Shown here in pieces: positions 36,268-45,662 of a stretch of DNA of 49,925 bases; position 1 is the first letter of the stretch, and every line of letters begins with the position of its first letter. Origin of the DNA: Candidatus Saccharimonadota bacterium (GTDB lineage Bacteria; Patescibacteriota; Saccharimonadia; Saccharimonadales; UBA4665); assembly GCA_028286405.1 (NCBI GenBank), contig JAQBRP010000003.1, positions 1-49,925 on the forward strand. The letters are read 5' to 3'. The position numbers and the translations under genes were made by a program. Below the pieces are notes generated by a model. It was not told the origin of the DNA. It was given only the letters and a program-made list of their open reading frames with translations, and did not search any database.

Positions 36268-38745
36268 ATGATGCCAAATTCACCAGACTTCCAAGAATTT
36301 TTGAATCATTTAACTAACAACGCGCTCAATAGCTTGAAGCACGCTGACGCCATTGCCCGTAGTTTTGGCAGCGCTTATGTTGGTACCGAGCATTTGCTGC
36401 TTGGCGTACTCGCCCAGGACTCTTCCATGGGTGCTAAGTTGCTGGAAGGCACCGGCGTAACACTCGACCGTGCTCGCATGGCCTTGAACCTAACACCTAA
36501 AACCCTAGTTATCAATATGGGTGCCAAAGGCCTCAGCGAAACCGCTAAGCTGACGCTGAAGATGGCCTACGATGTCGCCCAAGACTACGGCCAGGAATTC
36601 TGCGGCACGGAGCACATTCTGTACAGCATTTTGAGCCAGAAGAACGCTCGGGCCACAATTTTGCTGCGCGACATGAACGTTGACGTTGACGGCCTCAACT
36701 CCGAGATGGAGCACTTCCTAAACCGCCAGCAATACGAAGAAAACGATACCGAAGCCGGTAGCCGCCGCCGTGGCAAAAAGGCCAAAAAAACTGCCCTGGA
36801 CTTCTTTGGTACTGACTTAACCGTGCAGGCCCGCGAAGGCAAACTCGATCCGGTAGTCGGTCGTGAAAACCAAATCCGCCGGGTAATTACTATTTTGAAC
36901 CGTCGTACCAAAAACAACCCAGTGCTGATTGGTGAGCCCGGCGTTGGTAAAACGGCTATTGTAGAAGGCCTGGCCCAGCGCATTGTGGCCGAAGACGTCC
37001 CCGACAGCCTGCTCGACAAGCGTATTATTATGCTCGACCTGGCTGGCATGATTGCCGGCACTAAGTACCGTGGTGAATTTGAAGAGCGCCTTAAAAAGGT
37101 AATGGGCGAGCTCGAAAAAGACAAGAAGACCATTATATTCATTGATGAACTGCACCTGATTGTTGGTGCTGGGGCTGCCGAAGGTGCCATGGACGCTGGC
37201 AACATTCTAAAACCAGCGTTGGCTCGTGGCCGTATTCAGCTGATTGGTGCCACGACTACTGCCGAGTACACCAAGCACATCGAAAAGGATGCCGCTCTGG
37301 AACGTCGTTTCCAGCCAATTCAAGTGCCCGAAACCTCGCCATCGGAAACCTTGGCCATTCTAAAGGGCTTGCGTAAGCACTACGAAGCCTTCCACGGTGT
37401 AAAAATTAGTGACGAAGTGCTAGAAGACACCGTGAACTTGGCAAAGCGGTACATCCAGGATCGCTATATGCCCGACAAAGCTATCGATTTACTCGACGAA
37501 ACAGGCGCTCACTTGCGAGTCGACAAGGGCAAGACCACGCCCGAAGTTCGCAAGCTGCAAAAGGAACTAAAACTGGTCAATACCCGCATCGACGAAGCGG
37601 TTGATGCCGAAAACTATGAGCAAGCTGCTCAACATAAGACCCGTGCTTCGCAGATTCACGAGGAGCTGAACAAACTATACGATTCCGGCAAGCAACAAAG
37701 GCGAATTACCATGAATAGCGAAGACCTGGCCGATGTAGTCGCCCGTATTACTGGTGTGCCCGTGAAGAAGGTGATCCGCTCGGAAGCTAAGTACTTACTG
37801 ACGCTCGAAAAAACACTGGCTAAATACGTTATTGGGCAAGAAGAAGCCGTTACCGCTGTATCGAAAGCCGTGCGCCGTAATCGTAGCGGTATTGGCAGCG
37901 AAAAGCGCCCAATTGGCTCATTTATTTTCCTAGGTCCAACTGGTGTTGGTAAAACCGAACTGGCGCGCGTCCTGGCTCGCGAATTCTTCGGCAGCGAAAA
38001 CAACATGGTTAAGATTGATATGTCCGAATTTGGCGAGCACCACAATGTGTCGCGCCTAGTTGGTGCTCCAGCTGGCTATGTTGGCTACGACGAAGGCGGT
38101 CAGCTGACCGACAAAATTCGCCGCCAGCCATACAGCCTGGTGCTGTTCGACGAAATCGAAAAAGCCCACCCTGATGTGTTCAACATGATGCTCCAGATTA
38201 TGGAAGATGGCTACTTGACCGACGCCAAGGGCCGTCGCATCGACTTTACTAATACTATTGTCATCATGACCAGTAACATCGGTGCCGACAAGCTGCAAAA
38301 AGAAGCCAGCTTTGGCTTTAGTGCCAGTCGTGGCAAAGGCCTGAAGGAGCTTGACGAGCTACACCAAGCTAACGAAAGCCGGGTACGCGAAGAACTCAAG
38401 AAGCTGCTGCGCCCTGAGTTATTGAACCGTATCGACAAGACCATCGTCTTCCGCGCCCTGACTAAAAAAGACATTTTCAAGATTATTGATCTGCAAATTG
38501 ACGAGCTCAAGACTCGCTTGCAGCGCAAAGGCCTGAGCGTGCAACTAACGGCCGCCGCCAAGCAATACTTACTGGAGCACGGCTATGATCCACACAATGG
38601 TGTGCGTCCGTTGCGTCGCCTAATTCAAGACACCATTGAAGACCATGTGGCCCTCGACTTACTGGAAGACAAATACAGTAAGGGCGACATTGTGCAGGTA
38701 GCCGCTAAGAGTGGTGAGCTGTCCTACGTTACAGCTAACGAATAG
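36268..38745 (+). CDS. clpC: Clp protease ATP-binding subunit, ClpC type
   Basis: N-domain [13 protein letters not shown], Walker A GEPGVGKT and [15 protein letters not shown]-like linker, [15 protein letters not shown]. Confidence 0.96.
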   Translation: MMPNSPDFQEFLNHLTNNALNSLKHADAIARSFGSAYVGTEHLLLGVLAQDSSMGAKLLEGTGVTLDRARMALNLTPKTLVINMGAKGLSETAKLTLKMAYDVAQDYGQEFCGTEHILYSILSQKNARATILLRDMNVDVDGLNSEMEHFLNRQQYEENDTEAGSRRRGKKAKKTALDFFGTDLTVQAREGKLDPVVGRENQIRRVITILNRRTKNNPVLIGEPGVGKTAIVEGLAQRIVAEDVPDSLLDKRIIMLDLAGMIAGTKYRGEFEERLKKVMGELEKDKKTIIFIDELHLIVGAGAAEGAMDAGNILKPALARGRIQLIGATTTAEYTKHIEKDAALERRFQPIQVPETSPSETLAILKGLRKHYEAFHGVKISDEVLEDTVNLAKRYIQDRYMPDKAIDLLDETGAHLRVDKGKTTPEVRKLQKELKLVNTRIDEAVDAENYEQAAQHKTRASQIHEELNKLYDSGKQQRRITMNSEDLADVVARITGVPVKKVIRSEAKYLLTLEKTLAKYVIGQEEAVTAVSKAVRRNRSGIGSEKRPIGSFIFLGPTGVGKTELARVLAREFFGSENNMVKIDMSEFGEHHNVSRLVGAPAGYVGYDEGGQLTDKIRRQPYSLVLFDEIEKAHPDVFNMMLQIMEDGYLTDAKGRRIDFTNTIVIMTSNIGADKLQKEASFGFSASRGKGLKELDELHQANESRVREELKKLLRPELLNRIDKTIVFRALTKKDIFKIIDLQIDELKTRLQRKGLSVQLTAAAKQYLLEHGYDPHNGVRPLRRLIQDTIEDHVALDLLEDKYSKGDIVQVAAKSGELSYVTANE

Positions 38746-38770
38746 CCGCTGAAATGCTACTATAGTAGCA

Positions 38771-39766
38771 ATGAAACCCACGGTAGCGACCAAACATCGT
38801 AGAGCCTCCCGGGCCACGGGCATTACTGTACTAGTTCTGCTTGCCTTGGTGCTGGGTGGCTGGTGGCAGCGGCAAGCTATGTACGACTGGCTAAGGCTGT
38901 ACAACTACACACCCTCGACTACCGCGGCCCAGTTGGCGACCGACGGTACCATGACCGATTACGCCCGGCACGTGTACTATGTAAACCATCCAGAGCTTAA
39001 AGAGCGCTCCAGCTTTTCGTCTTTCTGTAGCACTGGCACCGAGCAAACGGTGGTGTTGGGCTGCTACAAGGGCGGCCAGCGTGGCATTTACTTGCTGCAG
39101 GTGACCAATGCCGAGCTCGCCGGTATTCAACAAGTTACAGCGGCTCACGAAATGCTGCACGCCGCCTATGAGCGCCTGGATAGTGGCGAGCGTCAGCGTG
39201 TCGACAGCTTGCTCGAAGATTACTACCACAACCAGCTTACCGACGAAACCATTAAGCAAACCATCGAAGACTATAAAAAGACTGAGCCCAATGACTTGGT
39301 CAATGAAATGCATTCTATTTTTGGGACGCAGATTGCCACGCTGCCTACCGAACTCAATGAATACTACAAGCAGTATTTCACCGATCGCAGCAAGGTGACC
39401 GGCTACTACGGCTCGTATGAGCAGGCCTTCACTAGCCGTCAGCAGCAAATCAAACAGAGCGACACGCAGCTTAACAGCTGGAAAACCCAAATTGATCAAC
39501 TGGAAGCTGACGTTAAGTCGCAGCAAGCCGATCTACAAGATCGCCGCAACACGCTCAACCGCTACAAAGCCAATGGTGACGCCGAGGCCTATAACAACGG
39601 CGTTGACGGCTTTAACGCGGCTGTGGTGAGTTATAACACCAATGTGACGCGCTTACAGAACCTCATTGCCGACTACAATCGCTTGGTAGAGCAGCGTAAC
39701 AGCATTGCCTTTGAAGAGCGCCAGCTGGTGCAGTCGCTGAGTTCCTCAGGCATTCAGCAACAGTGA
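38771..39766 (+). CDS. Membrane-anchored putative HExxH metallopeptidase with C-terminal coiled coil
   Basis: N-terminal TM helix, QVTAAHEMLHAAYERL (HEMLH at 39146-39160), Q/K-rich heptad-like C-terminus. Confidence 0.75.
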   Translation: MKPTVATKHRRASRATGITVLVLLALVLGGWWQRQAMYDWLRLYNYTPSTTAAQLATDGTMTDYARHVYYVNHPELKERSSFSSFCSTGTEQTVVLGCYKGGQRGIYLLQVTNAELAGIQQVTAAHEMLHAAYERLDSGERQRVDSLLEDYYHNQLTDETIKQTIEDYKKTEPNDLVNEMHSIFGTQIATLPTELNEYYKQYFTDRSKVTGYYGSYEQAFTSRQQQIKQSDTQLNSWKTQIDQLEADVKSQQADLQDRRNTLNRYKANGDAEAYNNGVDGFNAAVVSYNTNVTRLQNLIADYNRLVEQRNSIAFEERQLVQSLSSSGIQQQ

Positions 39767-39779
39767 TACACTAGATTAT

Positions 39780-41129
39780 ATGGCTAAAAAGGCGGCAGTA
39801 AGATACGTTTGTAGTAATTGTGGTGAGCCGAGCTCTAGTTGGAGCGGGCGCTGCCCGCACTGTGGCGAGTGGAACACGCTCGAGGAGCAAATTGCGCCTT
39901 CGGCGCTAGCTGCAGTTGCTAACAGTGGTCATAAACTAGCCGCCCAAGACATTGCGGTTGTTGCCAAGCGACGTGAAGACCGTTTGGTGAGCGGCATCGC
40001 CGAAGTGGACGACGTGCTCGGTGGCGGTATTGTACCGGGGAGCGTTACGTTATTGGCAGGTCAGCCGGGCATCGGTAAAAGTACGCTGTTGTTGCAGTTT
40101 GCCCACGCTTTATCAAAAACCGCTAAAGTCCTGTACGTTAGCGGCGAAGAGTCAGCCCATCAAGTTGCCTCACGGGCCGAGCGCTTGGGCGCTGGCAGTA
40201 AAACGCTCAAACTGGCCACTAGTACTTCGGCGGATGACATCGCAGCAACCGTCGCCAGCGGCGAGTACCAACTAATCGTTATTGATTCTATTCAAACCCT
40301 GAGCTGTTCGGCGATTGCCTCGGCCGCTGGTAGTGTCTCGCAAATTACCAATAGCACTCAGCTTCTGACCGCGGCCGCAAAGCAGTCAAACACAGCGCTA
40401 TTACTTGTTGGTCACGTGACTAAGGAAGGCTCAATTGCTGGGCCAAAAGTACTGGAGCACGTGGTTGATGCCGTGCTACAGCTGGAAGGTGACCGCTATG
40501 GCGGCTTCAAAATACTGCGGGCCGTAAAGAATCGTTTCGGCTCAACTAATGAGGCTGGTATTTTTGAAATGGTTAACGAAGGTCTACAGCCAGTCAGTAA
40601 TCCGTCGGCCGCATTGCTGGCGGAACGCCAAGTAACCGACGGCTCAATCGTATTGGCAACGCTGGAAGGTACCCGACCACTACTGGTTGAAGTTCAGGCC
40701 TTAGTAAATAAGACCAGCTATGGCTACCCTAAGCGAGCCGCCAGCGGCATGGACCTGAACCGGCTAAACCTGCTGGTAGCCATGCTAGAGCGTCGTACCA
40801 AGCTGAACTTGGCCGAGTATGACATATATATCAATATTGTGGGCGGCATTCGTTTGCAAGAGCCAGCAGCTGATCTAGCTGTTTGTTTAGCCATCGGCTC
40901 GGCGGCGCGTGGTTTGCAGCTAAAGTCGAACGCTGTGGTGTTTGGTGAAGTTGGCTTGTCGGGCGAAGTGCGGCATGTTCCACATATCGAAAAACGTATC
41001 GCTGAGGCACGTAAGATGGGCTTTGAGGCCGCTATTGGCCCAGTCGACAAGCAGGCCAGTAAAAAACCAACCTTCTTGCACGGTGTGCCTGATGTGCGCA
41101 GCGCGTTAAATCAGTTTCTAGAAAAGTAG
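39780..41129 (+). CDS. radA: DNA repair protein RadA
   Basis: Zn finger CSNCGEPSSSWSGRCPHCGEWNT, Walker A GQPGIGKST, KNRFG motif. Confidence 0.97.
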   Translation: MAKKAAVRYVCSNCGEPSSSWSGRCPHCGEWNTLEEQIAPSALAAVANSGHKLAAQDIAVVAKRREDRLVSGIAEVDDVLGGGIVPGSVTLLAGQPGIGKSTLLLQFAHALSKTAKVLYVSGEESAHQVASRAERLGAGSKTLKLATSTSADDIAATVASGEYQLIVIDSIQTLSCSAIASAAGSVSQITNSTQLLTAAAKQSNTALLLVGHVTKEGSIAGPKVLEHVVDAVLQLEGDRYGGFKILRAVKNRFGSTNEAGIFEMVNEGLQPVSNPSAALLAERQVTDGSIVLATLEGTRPLLVEVQALVNKTSYGYPKRAASGMDLNRLNLLVAMLERRTKLNLAEYDIYINIVGGIRLQEPAADLAVCLAIGSAARGLQLKSNAVVFGEVGLSGEVRHVPHIEKRIAEARKMGFEAAIGPVDKQASKKPTFLHGVPDVRSALNQFLEK

Positions 41130-41136
41130 TTTTGAG

Positions 41137-44127
41137 CTAGCCGCGTCGGCTAGCGGCGTGCGGTTTTTGCTTGTTCTTGTTGCCAGCGGGGCCAGGGCCG
41201 CTGGTGGTTTGTTGGGCACCGCGTTGGAAGCTGGCTAGGTTGGCGTTGGAGTTATTGGTCATGCCGGTCTGGGGTGCAGCAATGGCGTTGACGCTCGTGC
41301 TGGTGGTAGCTTCGTACAGAACACTGTCGGTTACGGTTCCGGTTATAGATACCGTGCCGCTGGTGGTCGGTTTGTAGTAGAAGGTTTTGGTGCTTGGGGA
41401 GTCGCTGACACCTTGGGTGCCTATGACGGTGCCATTGACGCTAACACTAACTGTTCCGCCAAAGGCAGTGCCGCCAAGTGGGTGGGTGCCTTGGCTGGCT
41501 ACAACGGTTATCGTACAACCTTGGCCGGCGTTGGCCGTGCTGTTACAGGGATCGTCGGCCGTCAGGGTGATTGATGGCTTAGCATCGTCACAATTGTGGA
41601 CATTATCGTTGGTAGCCGCAGCGGTGCTGCTACTGTCGGCCGCCTTGCCGACTGGGTAGAATTCGTCAGCTGAGAAGTTGTTGTCGTTAGCACCGCCCAC
41701 GTCTTGCTTGGCAGCGGGAGGGGTACAGCTGGTGGCCAATCCACCAGATACCTTGTCAATGGTGGCAGTGCTGGAGGCACCAGACTTAGCTACATACCAT
41801 GAGGGAAAGAGGTCTGGCGATGGTCCAGGCTCGACAGAGCTAAGGCCAACGTGGGTGCGTTGTACGTAAGCACTTTCTGCTTTAATGCTCGATGGCTGTG
41901 TCCAGTTAACTGGCTTCGTGTTGAGCTTGGTGAGCGCTTCTTTCATCCAGCCTTGCGTGAGGGGGGCAGTCATGGCTTCCATGCCGCCAGGGTTCATTTC
42001 TACGTTGCGGGTGTGGTGTCCGACCCAGCTGGCTACGGCATACTGGGTATTCCAGGAGGCCATCAGACCATCGAAGTTGAAGTTGGTGGTACCGGTTTTA
42101 ACAGCTATCTTCCAACCATTCCAGTTCTGAATTTTGTAGTTTGGCCGTAAGTAGCTGGCTTTTGGGTCGCTTAAGATGTCGTTAATGATATAGGCCGTGT
42201 CTTCCTTAATTACTTGCTTGGCCTTCGGCTGCGTCCACTTGTAAATGCTCTTGTTGGAAGAGTCAGTGATGTTCAGGATGTACGTCAGTGGAATTTGTTG
42301 TCCCATGCGGGCAAAGGTAGCCAGACCGTTAACGTGCTCGTCAAGGTGCAGGTAGGCACCGTCACCAATGGCCGAGGAGCCAAAGCATTGCTTTTGGTCG
42401 GACTTACTGCCAATACGGACGTCGGTACCGCTCTTGTAGCACTTGTAGGCGTTGTCATCGCCCATCATGGCGTTGGCGGTCGAGATGGTCTTGTTGATGG
42501 ATTTAACGCGGTCCTGGCTCTTGTCGTTTGGTATGGCGCTGAGCATGGCCTTTTGGGCGGTAACGTTACGCGAACCAGCCAGCGCGTAGCGAATACTGAG
42601 GGCGCCGGGGTAACGGAAGTCGTAGTCAGTCAAACAGTTGCCACCGTCTTTGGGTTTGGCTTTGTTGGTACATGGGTAGCCCGGAATTGGAGACTGGACG
42701 TCGTAGAGCACCGAGCCGGCACCAGCATTGGTGTGGTTTTCAATAAAGGTCGCGTAGTCGTAGGGCTTAAAGCTGGAGCCGGGCGAAATGTTTAACTGGG
42801 CGTAGTTCAGCTCGCCGAATTCGGGGTTGGTGAAGTCCTGTCCACCGACCAACATAACCATCTGGCCAGTTTTGACGTCTTGAGCGGCCATAGCTTCGGT
42901 ATCGCCTTTGTACTTCTTGACGTTCGCCAGGTTCTTGAGCGCCAGGTTTTCGGCAGTTGTCTGTAAGTCCATGTTCACGGTAGTGGTGACTTTCCAGCCG
43001 CCACGAGCAACGGTTTCAGCACCATACTTTTCTTCGAGTTCTTGCTTGGCAGCCAAAACGAAGTAGGGCGCTTTCATATTGCTGAACTTGGAGCTGAGTG
43101 GTTTCACTTGGGCCAAAACATCAACGGCTTTGGCTTCTTCGGCTTGAGCTTTTGTAATGTAGCCCTGCTCAACCATTAAATCAAGAATGTAGTGCTGGCG
43201 ACCGAGTAAGCCCTCCTCGTTAAAGGTACCGCCAGCTGATGGGTTAAATCGGGGGCTGCTGTAGGGCGAAAAGCGACTGGGCGACTTTGGGATGGCGGCT
43301 AGCATAGAGGCTTGGGCCAGTGTTAGGCTCTTGGCGTCAGTGCCAAAGTAGTCACGGGCGGCCGACTCAGCACCGTATTCAATACCACCGTACGGTGCAA
43401 TATTAAGGTAGCCGGTCAGAATGTCGTTCTTGGTGTATTCGCGCTCCATTTCGACGGCCAGAATTAATTCCTTCACCTTGCGCGAAATGGTTCGGTCATT
43501 GGTCCAGTTTTCGTTGAGCTTAACCAGCTGCTGGGTAATGGTCGAACCACCCTGCAGGCTACCCCCACTATTGGTGACATCATTAATAGCAGCACGCATA
43601 ATGCCACGGACGTCAAAGGCACCTTCGTTATAAAAGTTCTTGTCTTCAATGGCGATGGTGGCGTTCTTTAGATAGTCGGTGATTTGATCACTTTTAACCG
43701 GGATACGCTTAACAGCGTCATAGTCCTGCCACAGTACGGTTTGGCCGGTGCGGTCATAATAGGTAATGCTGCCGCCGAGGTTGCCGCCAGAGATATCTTT
43801 AATTTTAGGTAGATCCTTACGAAAGTAGGCAAACAGCCCAACCGTTAAGAAGAAACAAACCACAATGCTGACACCAATAATCTTGAGCGCCATAATACCG
43901 CCTTCGCGGCTAAACCAGTAGGCGGCCACACGCTTGGGTTGCAAGCGGTAGGCAATACGCTTCCAGCGTTCTTTAGGCAGGGTGCTTAAGTATTCAGCAC
44001 GCGCCGCAGCACGACCCTGGCGCTTGGCCTTGCGGCGATCGCTTAAGCTGCTGTTTAACTTGATGCTATTTTTACCGTAGCTGGAACTGGAGCGCCGACG
44101 ACCGGTCGGGCCTTTTGGTTTGTTCAT
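41137..44127 (-). CDS. Class A penicillin-binding protein (PBP1A-like) with Ig-like C-terminal region
   Basis: GT51: IEDKNFYNEGAFDVRGIMRAA, GGSTITQQLVK, EYTKNDILTGYLNI; TP: SPGSSFKPYDYA, KTGTTN. Confidence 0.96.
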   Translation of the reverse strand: MNKPKGPTGRRRSSSSYGKNSIKLNSSLSDRRKAKRQGRAAARAEYLSTLPKERWKRIAYRLQPKRVAAYWFSREGGIMALKIIGVSIVVCFFLTVGLFAYFRKDLPKIKDISGGNLGGSITYYDRTGQTVLWQDYDAVKRIPVKSDQITDYLKNATIAIEDKNFYNEGAFDVRGIMRAAINDVTNSGGSLQGGSTITQQLVKLNENWTNDRTISRKVKELILAVEMEREYTKNDILTGYLNIAPYGGIEYGAESAARDYFGTDAKSLTLAQASMLAAIPKSPSRFSPYSSPRFNPSAGGTFNEEGLLGRQHYILDLMVEQGYITKAQAEEAKAVDVLAQVKPLSSKFSNMKAPYFVLAAKQELEEKYGAETVARGGWKVTTTVNMDLQTTAENLALKNLANVKKYKGDTEAMAAQDVKTGQMVMLVGGQDFTNPEFGELNYAQLNISPGSSFKPYDYATFIENHTNAGAGSVLYDVQSPIPGYPCTNKAKPKDGGNCLTDYDFRYPGALSIRYALAGSRNVTAQKAMLSAIPNDKSQDRVKSINKTISTANAMMGDDNAYKCYKSGTDVRIGSKSDQKQCFGSSAIGDGAYLHLDEHVNGLATFARMGQQIPLTYILNITDSSNKSIYKWTQPKAKQVIKEDTAYIINDILSDPKASYLRPNYKIQNWNGWKIAVKTGTTNFNFDGLMASWNTQYAVASWVGHHTRNVEMNPGGMEAMTAPLTQGWMKEALTKLNTKPVNWTQPSSIKAESAYVQRTHVGLSSVEPGPSPDLFPSWYVAKSGASSTATIDKVSGGLATSCTPPAAKQDVGGANDNNFSADEFYPVGKAADSSSTAAATNDNVHNCDDAKPSITLTADDPCNSTANAGQGCTITVVASQGTHPLGGTAFGGTVSVSVNGTVIGTQGVSDSPSTKTFYYKPTTSGTVSITGTVTDSVLYEATTSTSVNAIAAPQTGMTNNSNANLASFQRGAQQTTSGPGPAGNKNKQKPHAASRRG

Positions 44128-44360
44128 GTATGTTGCACCCCTTGTGTCATGAAATCTGTAAGCATTATAGCAAAGCTAGTTCAAAACATGCTCATAATTT
44201 TTATGGTTTCTCAGCCTTTGCTCAGGTGGCGTGGCGAACGATATTTCTGTTAACTTTCACGCGCACTCTTGCACTTGTGGTGGTCGTCCACCGGTTTGCC
44301 ACAAGCTCAAGAACGAGGTTATTGGTGGGCACGCTTCCTTCAGCTATACTGTTAGGCACT

Positions 44361-45599
44361 ATGACACTCTCTGAAGAACTAACCTGGCGAGGCTTCGTCA
44401 ACCAAACAACGTATAAAGATATTACCGTACTCGACGGCCAGCCGATTACCTTTTATTTGGGGGTCGATCCCAGTGCCGACTCGATGACTATCGGCAACCT
44501 AGCCGTAGTTATGATGGTCCGTCACTTTATTGCTCATGGTCACAAAGCGGTGCTACTGGTCGGCGGTGCTACCGGTATGATTGGCGACCCCGACGGTAAA
44601 AAGCAGGAACGCAACCTCTTAACACTTGAGCAAATTGCTTTGAACAAGCAGGCTATCGCCGCCCAGTATAAGCAAGTGCTCGGCGATTTGCCGTTTGAGC
44701 TGGTCGATAACTACGATTGGTTTAAGGGCGTTGGCTACCTGGACTTTTTGCGTGATGTTGGCAAGCACGTACCGATGCGCCAAATGCTGGGCCGCGACTT
44801 TGTACAGTCCCGCCTGGGCGAAGACGGCGCTGGCATTAGTTACGCCGAGTTCAGCTATTCACTTATACAGGGTTACGATTTCTTGCACATGCACCGTGAA
44901 ATGGGCGTCGATTTACAGCTAGCTGGCGCTGACCAGTGGGGGAACAGTATTACTGGTGTTGATTTAATCCGTCGCCTGACTGGTGACGAAGCGCATGTTT
45001 GGTCGGCTCCGTTAGTTGTTAACAAGGCCACCGGTGCCAAGTTTGGCAAATCGGAAGACGGCGCTGTCTGGCTTGACGCCGCTAAGACCAGTCCTTACGA
45101 CTTTTATCAGTTCTGGCTGAACGTTGATGACGAGGGCGTTGAAGATTACCTGAAGTATTACACCTTACTGAGTCCCGAAGACGTGGCTACGTTGATGGAC
45201 GAGTTTAACGCCAATAAAGCATCCCGGGCCGCCCAAAAGGCCCTGGCCTACGAGGTTACCAAAATAGTGCACGGTGAAAAGGTTGTCGGCCAAGTGCTCA
45301 AAGCCACTGAGCTATTATTTGGCGGCCAATTGCTCGACGATGCTGGTTTTACCCTTATTAAGAACGTTTTTGAATCAACACCAATTGCGGCCGATGCGCC
45401 ACTACTTGAAGCAATCGTAACCCTTGGCCTGGCCAGCAGTAATACCGAGGCTCGCCGCTTTGTTTCCGAAGGTGCAATTACCGTTAATAATGATCGTATT
45501 ACCGCCGATAAGCAGGCGCTTACCGCTTCTGATTTCCATGACGGCATTTTAGTTATGCGCCGCGGCAAAAACAGCGTGGCTGTCGCTCGCCAACAATAA
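44361..45599 (+). CDS. tyrS: Tyrosyl-tRNA synthetase
   Basis: FYLGVDPSADSMTIGNL, QGYDFLHMHREMGVDLQLAGADQWGN, KFGKSEDGAVW, S4-like C-term; ATG 44361 preceded by TTGGTG-N17-TATACT. Confidence 0.97.
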   Translation: MTLSEELTWRGFVNQTTYKDITVLDGQPITFYLGVDPSADSMTIGNLAVVMMVRHFIAHGHKAVLLVGGATGMIGDPDGKKQERNLLTLEQIALNKQAIAAQYKQVLGDLPFELVDNYDWFKGVGYLDFLRDVGKHVPMRQMLGRDFVQSRLGEDGAGISYAEFSYSLIQGYDFLHMHREMGVDLQLAGADQWGNSITGVDLIRRLTGDEAHVWSAPLVVNKATGAKFGKSEDGAVWLDAAKTSPYDFYQFWLNVDDEGVEDYLKYYTLLSPEDVATLMDEFNANKASRAAQKALAYEVTKIVHGEKVVGQVLKATELLFGGQLLDDAGFTLIKNVFESTPIAADAPLLEAIVTLGLASSNTEARRFVSEGAITVNNDRITADKQALTASDFHDGILVMRRGKNSVAVARQQ

Positions 45600-45662
45600 G
45601 TTAGACACTCCCATGATGACTGTCCAGCAGTTCTCATGATCAATCTGTATACTTAAGTAACA

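Noticed and set aside
44221-44360. Possible T-box leader before tyrS (ggtgg...ccacc)
   Set aside because: No AGGGTGGNACCGCG T-box core or specifier stem, and the repeat lies upstream of the likely promoter.
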